DNA from: Kerstersia similis
GTDB lineage: Bacteria > Pseudomonadota > Gammaproteobacteria > Burkholderiales > Burkholderiaceae_B
Assembly: GCF_965139615.1 (NCBI RefSeq)
Contig: NZ_CBCSIQ010000015.1
Coordinates: forward strand, 1-64,000
Length of the DNA: 64,000 bases
Reading direction: 5' to 3'
Shown here: positions 59,230 to 64,000 of the stretch, piece by piece
Layout of the letters: every line of letters starts with the position of its first letter
Numbering within the stretch: position 1 is the stretch's first letter
Position numbers and translations under genes: made by a program
Notes under the pieces: generated by a model
What the model saw: only the letters and a program-made list of their open reading frames with translations
What the model was told of the DNA's origin: nothing
Database searches by the model: none

Positions 59230-61370
59230 TGGGCCAGTCGGGAAAGGTCAGCCACCTGGTTCATCAAGCCGTGCAAGCGTGCCAGCAGCGCCAGCCGGTT
59301 GGCGCGCACTGCCGGGTCTTCGGCCATGACCATGATGTCATTGAAGAAGGCATCGACGGCGGATCGGGCTTGCGCCAGGGTGCTCAGGGCTGCCCCGAAG
59401 TCACCGGCGGCGAACTGGCTGGCAACGGGGCCGGAGAGCGTGTCCAGCGTGCTGGCCAGGGCTTGTTCGGCGGGTTCCGTCAGCAAGGCGGGATTCAGCG
59501 GGGTATCCGTACGTTCTGCTTTTTTCAGCAGGTTGCCGATCCGTTTGTTGGCGGCTGCCAGGCTGGCCGCTTCCGGCAGCTGGGTGAATTGGGCCACAGC
59601 CGCGACGCGCGCGCCTACCTGATGCAGGGGCGGGTGCGTGGCCAGGACGGCGTCCACCACGCTGCGGTCATGTTCCTGGGTCAGCTGATTGCGCAGGCGT
59701 TCGTAAACGAAGGTTTCGATCTCAGGCAACACGCTGGCGGGAATGCGCTCGGCGGGGAAGCTGTCCAGGCTTTGGCGCAGCAGTTTGCCCAGCGTCAGTG
59801 CGCTGTTTTCGCGCACGGACAGCCAGCCGCCGGCAGTCAGTTGCTCAAATGCGCTGATCAGGCCTTGTGCGGCGCGGCGCAGGCCGAAGGGGTCGCGTTC
59901 GCCCGTGGGTGCCAGGCCGATACCCCAGATACCGACCAGGGTTTCGACACGGTCGGCAATGAAAAGGATGGCAGCGGTGATGCTTTCGTCCGTGACGGCC
60001 TGTTCCAGGCGGATGCGGTACTGTTCGCGCAGGGCCTGGGCCACGCTGGCGGGCTCGCCGTCGCCTTCGGCATAGTAGGCACCCATGACACCTTGCAGCT
60101 CGGGGAACTCGCCCACCATATTGGTGGTGAGGTCAGCCTTGGCCAGCAGCGCGGCGCGATCTGCATCAGAGACCGGCGCGCCCAGCGTTTCGGCCAGCCA
60201 GCGCGAGAGCGTCCGTACGCGTTCGACGCGTTCGAGCTGGGTGCCCAGTTTATTGTGATAAACGATGCTCTCCAGCTGGGGTACCCGGGCGGCCAGCGGA
60301 GTCTTGCGGTCGGTTTCGAAGAAGAATTCGGCGTCAGCCAGGCGCGGGCGGACGACGCGTTGATTGCCTTCGATGATATGGCGAGGGTCTGCCGTCAGCG
60401 TATTGCTGACAATCAGGAAACGGTGCGTCAGCTTGCCGCTTTCCGGATGGAACAGCGGGAAGTATTTCTGGTTCAGGCGCATCGTGAGAATCAGGCATTC
60501 CTGCGGCACGGCCAGGAAGCGCTCCTCGAATTCGCCGACATAGACCACCGGGTATTCGACCAGCGCCGTGACTTCGTCCAGCAGGGCCGCCACTTCGGGG
60601 TCTTCGTCGCCCAGCGAGGCGTTCAGGCGTTCGGCCTGATCACGCAGCTGGCCGTCGATCAGTGCGCGGCGCTCATCGAAGGACACCAGCACTTTGCCAT
60701 TTTCCGCCATCAGCGCAACATAATCGCCAGCGGCGGGCAGATCGAAGGGCTCGGGCGCCAGGAAGCGATGGCCGTGCAGCTGGCGGCCAGCTTGCAGGCC
60801 CAGCGCCTGCACCGGCACGATGTCGCTGCCGTGCAGCGCTACCAGGCCATGGGCCGGGCGGACGAACTTGACGGAAGTGACCCCATCGGCCAACTGGTAG
60901 CGCATGACTTTGGGGATGGGCAGATGCGTAATCGCGGCATCCAGCGCCTGTTGCAGGCCATGGGCGAGCGTGGCGCCGGCAGCCTTGCCGTTGGCGACCA
61001 GATAGTCTTGTTTGCCGTCGGATTCGCGCGCCAGAGCCAGGACATCCAGGTGTTCCAGGCCCTTGGCTGCCAGTTTTTTCTGCAGGGCAGGGGTGGCCGC
61101 GCCATTGGCGTCCAGGCCGATTTTCACCGGCATGAGCTTTTCGGAGAACTCGCGGTCGGGTGCCTGCGCCAGCACTGCGGGCAGGAATGCGCCCAGGCGG
61201 CGCGGTGTCGCATAGGGCGTGGCGGCAGTATCGCCCACCACGAGCCCGGCCTGGCGCAGTTCGGCTTCGAGGCGCTCGGCAAAGGCAATGCCCAGTCGGC
61301 GCAAGGCCTTGGGCGGCAGTTCTTCGGTGAAGAGTTCGACCAGCAGCGGTGCGGTAGTTACTTGGCTCAT
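59226..61370 (-). CDS. glyS: Glycyl-tRNA synthetase beta subunit
   Basis: The 714-residue beta subunit of the alpha2beta2 bacterial GlyRS, carrying tRNA recognition. Characteristic segments are LVELFTEELPPKALRRL at the N-terminus, TPYATPRRLGAFLP, and FFNDIMVMAEDPAVRANRLA near the C-terminus (anticodon-binding region). It overlaps glyQ by 4 bp upstream and gmhB by 4 bp downstream. Confidence 0.97.
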   Translation of the reverse strand: MSQVTTAPLLVELFTEELPPKALRRLGIAFAERLEAELRQAGLVVGDTAATPYATPRRLGAFLPAVLAQAPDREFSEKLMPVKIGLDANGAATPALQKKLAAKGLEHLDVLALARESDGKQDYLVANGKAAGATLAHGLQQALDAAITHLPIPKVMRYQLADGVTSVKFVRPAHGLVALHGSDIVPVQALGLQAGRQLHGHRFLAPEPFDLPAAGDYVALMAENGKVLVSFDERRALIDGQLRDQAERLNASLGDEDPEVAALLDEVTALVEYPVVYVGEFEERFLAVPQECLILTMRLNQKYFPLFHPESGKLTHRFLIVSNTLTADPRHIIEGNQRVVRPRLADAEFFFETDRKTPLAARVPQLESIVYHNKLGTQLERVERVRTLSRWLAETLGAPVSDADRAALLAKADLTTNMVGEFPELQGVMGAYYAEGDGEPASVAQALREQYRIRLEQAVTDESITAAILFIADRVETLVGIWGIGLAPTGERDPFGLRRAAQGLISAFEQLTAGGWLSVRENSALTLGKLLRQSLDSFPAERIPASVLPEIETFVYERLRNQLTQEHDRSVVDAVLATHPPLHQVGARVAAVAQFTQLPEAASLAAANKRIGNLLKKAERTDTPLNPALLTEPAEQALASTLDTLSGPVASQFAAGDFGAALSTLAQARSAVDAFFNDIMVMAEDPAVRANRLALLARLHGLMNQVADLSRLAQ

Positions 61371-62272
61371 GCCTGCACCTCCTTGTTGGCCAGCATCGGG
61401 AAGCCAAGCTTTTCGCGGGATTCGTAATAAGCCTGGGCCACGCTGCGCGACAGGTTGCGGATGCGGCCGATATAGGCGGCGCGTTCGGTCACGCTGATGG
61501 CGCCACGGGCATCGAGCAGGTTGAAAGTGTGGGCCGCCTTCAGCACGTTTTCGTAGGCGGGCAGCGCCAGGGGCACGGCGATCATGCGCTTGGCCTCGTT
61601 TTCGTAATCATTGAAATGAGCGAACAGCATATCGGTGCTGGCATGCTCGAAGTTGTAGGTGGATTGTTCCACTTCATTCTGGTGAAAAACGTCGCGGTAG
61701 AGCACGCGGCCACCGCCGGCGCCGCCTTCGGTCCAGACCAGGTCATAGACGCTTTCCACGCCTTGCAGGTACATGGCCAGGCGCTCCAGGCCGTAGGTGA
61801 TCTCACCGGTGGCGGGCGTGCAGTCAATACCGCCGACTTGCTGGAAATAGGTGAACTGGGTGACTTCCATGCCATTGAGCCAGACTTCCCAGCCCAGGCC
61901 CCAGGCGCCCAGCGTGGGGTTTTCCCAGTCGTCTTCGACAAAACGGATGTCGTGCACGGTTGGGTCGATACCCAGCGTTTTCAGTGAGCCGATATACAGA
62001 TCGAGAATATCGGGAGGCGCGGGCTTGAGCACGACCTGGTACTGGTAATAGTGCTGCAGGCGGTTGGGATTTTCGCCGTAACGGCCATCCTTGGGACGGC
62101 GCGAGGGCTGCACATAGGCGGCGCGCCAGGGCTCGGGGCCGATGGCGCGCAGGAAAGTCGCGGTGTGCGAGGTGCCTGCGCCGACTTCCATGTCGTACGG
62201 CTGCAGCAGCGCGCAGCCTTGTTTGTCCCAGTATTCCTGGAGCCTGAGGATGATTTGCTGGAAAGTGAGCAT
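61367..62272 (-). CDS. glyQ: Glycyl-tRNA synthetase alpha subunit
   Basis: The 301-residue class II catalytic subunit that activates glycine. The start MLTFQQIILRLQEYWDKQGC, the middle YVQPSRRPKDGRYGENPNRL (motif 2 region) and LGWEVWLNGMEVTQFTYFQQ are diagnostic. The ATG at 62272 gives the standard N-terminus; the frame open further upstream has no similarity. It is the first gene of the glyQ-glyS-gmhB-plsC-ygjP series. Confidence 0.97.
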   Translation of the reverse strand: MLTFQQIILRLQEYWDKQGCALLQPYDMEVGAGTSHTATFLRAIGPEPWRAAYVQPSRRPKDGRYGENPNRLQHYYQYQVVLKPAPPDILDLYIGSLKTLGIDPTVHDIRFVEDDWENPTLGAWGLGWEVWLNGMEVTQFTYFQQVGGIDCTPATGEITYGLERLAMYLQGVESVYDLVWTEGGAGGGRVLYRDVFHQNEVEQSTYNFEHASTDMLFAHFNDYENEAKRMIAVPLALPAYENVLKAAHTFNLLDARGAISVTERAAYIGRIRNLSRSVAQAYYESREKLGFPMLANKEVQA

Positions 62273-62406
62273 GAGTAATGAAGGTCGGACAGAGTCGCCG
62301 CCAGCCCCGGTGGCGCGGCGCGTAATTTTTGATTTTAACTGTTGTGGCGAATTGCTGCGGGGTGGAACGGTCACGCACCGGGTTCGCAGAGGACTGGATG
62401 GCCGGA

Positions 62407-62958
62407 TCAGGTCGTATCGCTGCCTGTATGGGCCGTTCCATCCGGGCTGCCGAGGCGTTCAATGCGCTGATCGCCGCAGGCCGATAGCCATTGCTGCAGG
62501 CTGGCGCGGGAAACGGGCAGGCAACGCCTGCTGTCTTGATCCTGGGCGGCCGGCGGCAAGACATCCAGTAGCGGCATGAGCGCAAAGGCGCGTTCATGCA
62601 TGCGGGGGTGGGGCAAGACCAGGCGCGGGGTATCCAGGGTCAGGTCGTCATAGAACAGCATGTCCAGATCCAGCGTGCGGGGCGCGTTGCGGTAGGGGCG
62701 CTCACGGCCGTGCTGCTGTTCCAGTGCCTGCAGCAGATCCAGCAGGGCCAGCGGTTCCAGGCGAGTCTCCAGGCGTGCGGCGGCATTGATGAAATCCGGG
62801 CCGCCGGCATCGACAGGCGCAGTACGGTAAAACGCCGACACTTCCAGCGCCCCGGTGCTGGCGTGGGCAGCCAGTTCCGCGAGAGCCTGGCGCAAGGTGG
62901 CCTGGGCATCGCCCAGGTTGGCGCCCAGGCCAATATAGGCGCAGTGCAGCATGTCCAT
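62407..62958 (-). CDS. folK: 6-hydroxymethyl-7,8-dihydropterin pyrophosphokinase
   Basis: Transfers pyrophosphate from ATP to the pterin precursor in folate synthesis. The 183 residues contain YIGLGANLGDAQATLRQAL, FYRTAPVDAGGPDFINAAAR and the metal/ATP motif RTLDLDMLFYDD, followed by LPHPRMHERAFALMPLLDV. A C-terminal extension of about 25 residues is Gly/Ser-rich. It follows pcnB by 6 bp, the usual order in Burkholderiales. A second ATG two codons later is an equally good start. Confidence 0.95.
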   Translation of the reverse strand: MDMLHCAYIGLGANLGDAQATLRQALAELAAHASTGALEVSAFYRTAPVDAGGPDFINAAARLETRLEPLALLDLLQALEQQHGRERPYRNAPRTLDLDMLFYDDLTLDTPRLVLPHPRMHERAFALMPLLDVLPPAAQDQDSRRCLPVSRASLQQWLSACGDQRIERLGSPDGTAHTGSDTT

Positions 62959-62964
62959 ACCGCT

Positions 62965-64000
62965 TTATTCCGCGCTGTCTGGTGCACGGCCGGGTGAGTT
63001 GCCCGGAGCGCCATCGGCAGCGTTGCCGGCCCGTGCACCGCTGGAGCGGCGGCGCCGGCGACGTGGCTTACGGGCTGCCGGCACATCATCGGTCTCACGC
63101 GGCGACTGGGCCAGCCCGTCTATCAACTCGGCACGCAGGCCGTCGTCGGCATTGGCCAGATCCATCCACCATTGGGCATCGACACTGTCGATCTCGCCAG
63201 CGGCAGCACGCAACTGCAGGAAATCGCAGGCCGCACGAAAGCGCGGCTGCTCCACCAGGCGCCAGACGGCGCGCCCCGGACGGCGCACCATGCGCGGCTG
63301 CATGAACCAGATATCGCGCATGTCGGCGGTGAAACGGCGCTGGATCGCCAGCTTGCCGGTCTGTTCTTCCAGCACGGAGTCCGCTGCCTGCACCAGTGCG
63401 GGAATACGGTGCTCGCCACGGGCTTCCAGCTCGTTCCAGCGTGAAGCAACCTGTTGCCACAGCAGGGCGGCGAAGAGGAAGCTCGGGCTGACCGTTTTGC
63501 CGGTACGGACACGCGCGTCCGTGCGCTCCAGCGCCAGGGTGACGAAACGTTTGCCGTTGGGCTGTTCCAGCACCACATCCAGCAAAGGCAGCAGGCCCTT
63601 GTGCAGGCCGGCGCGGCGCAACTGCTGCAGGCAGTCCATGGCATGCCCGCAGGTCAGCAGCTTGAGCATTTCATCGAACAGCCGCGAGGCCGGGACGTTT
63701 TCGATCAGCACAGCCAGGTCGGGAATGGGCGCCTGGGTAGCGTCGTCTATCCGGCCACTGATCTTGGCCGCAAACCGCACGGCGCGCAGCATGCGCACGG
63801 GGTCTTCGCGGTAGCGCGTAGCAGGGTCGCCGATCATGCGGATGACGCGCTGCTTCAGATCCTCGACGCCATTGTGATAGTCGATGACAGTCTGATCCAG
63901 CGGATCGTAGTACAGCGCATTCATGGTGAAGTCGCGCCGTACGGCATCCTGTTCCTGATTGCCGAACACGTTGTCGCGCAGGATGCGGCCATGCTCATCG
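62965..64000 (-). CDS. pcnB: Poly(A) polymerase I, C-terminal part (5' end outside window)
   Basis: Adds 3' poly(A) tails that promote RNA decay. The visible part of about 345 residues begins inside the nucleotidyltransferase domain (RRDFTMNALYYDP) and continues with the RNA-binding helical region (RYREDPVRMLRAVRFAAKIS). It ends in a basic RKPRRRRRRS tail typical of PcnB. The catalytic G-S and D-x-D residues are expected upstream, beyond the window. The frame is open to the right edge. Confidence 0.95.
   Translation of the reverse strand, partial: DEHGRILRDNVFGNQEQDAVRRDFTMNALYYDPLDQTVIDYHNGVEDLKQRVIRMIGDPATRYREDPVRMLRAVRFAAKISGRIDDATQAPIPDLAVLIENVPASRLFDEMLKLLTCGHAMDCLQQLRRAGLHKGLLPLLDVVLEQPNGKRFVTLALERTDARVRTGKTVSPSFLFAALLWQQVASRWNELEARGEHRIPALVQAADSVLEEQTGKLAIQRRFTADMRDIWFMQPRMVRRPGRAVWRLVEQPRFRAACDFLQLRAAAGEIDSVDAQWWMDLANADDGLRAELIDGLAQSPRETDDVPAARKPRRRRRRSSGARAGNAADGAPGNSPGRAPDSAE

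Noticed and set aside
59271..61427. 718-codon open frame antisense to glyS
   Set aside because: GlyS is unmistakable on the other strand; the antisense translation shows no recognisable motif.
1..64000. CRISPR array, rRNA operon, prophage or plasmid origin
   Set aside because: No regularly spaced repeats, rRNA segments, phage structural genes or iterons were seen.

Overview
The window looks like a chromosomal segment of a GC-rich betaproteobacterium in the order Burkholderiales, most likely family Alcaligenaceae (the Bordetella, Achromobacter, Kerstersia and Alcaligenes neighbourhood). The reasons are the gene orders tig-clpP-clpX-lon, amgK-murU divergent from lptD-surA-rsmA, and glyQ-glyS-gmhB-plsC, together with the protein types. 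The genus cannot be fixed from the sequence alone.

Left edge (1-1.9 kb): insertion-sequence debris. The 3' end of an IS3-family element sits inside a decapitated IS21-family istB. Then come a stretch with no recognised gene, a 50-residue single-span membrane protein, a frameshifted IS3 orfA remnant and two very long hairpins. Next (1.9-4 kb) is mesX-mesD, an oxygen-linked, folate-independent methionine synthase pair. From 4 to 24 kb the content is mixed accessory and housekeeping: an AlkC/AlkD-like repair protein with a MarR regulator, ohr, an old yellow enzyme, ubiC, a TetR-controlled SMR efflux pair with a perfect palindromic operator, tRNA(CAU), a NimT/NimR-like exporter and regulator pair, a siderophore-interacting reductase, an NlpD-like lipoprotein, a DASS transporter, argG and an orphan atypical LuxR-type response regulator.

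The 24.8-30.9 kb block is the protein quality-control cluster tig, clpP, clpX, lon, with a candidate sigma-32 promoter ahead of lon. Next come a methyltransferase, a BenE-like transporter and lexA with its own SOS box. The 34.2-46.0 kb region is a metal and heme acquisition island. A ZnuD-like zinc receptor with a histidine-rich loop (candidate Zur box) is divergent from an iron-starvation ECF sigma factor (candidate Fur box). The sigma factor is followed by its FecR partner, a signal-transducing heme-type TonB receptor, and two large secreted repeat proteins ending in GlyGly-CTERM-like sorting tails. That last pair is the most novel-looking part of the window.

The right third (46-64 kb) is envelope and core metabolism: YidB-like protein, aldo/keto reductase, a DUF6776-like membrane protein, peptidoglycan recycling (amgK-murU), outer-membrane biogenesis (lptD, surA), rsmA, an SpmA/SpmB-type fusion, a YgjP-like metalloprotease, plsC, gmhB, glyS, glyQ, folK and the start-truncated pcnB. 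Many convergent gene pairs are separated by perfect GC-rich hairpins, several without a T-tract.
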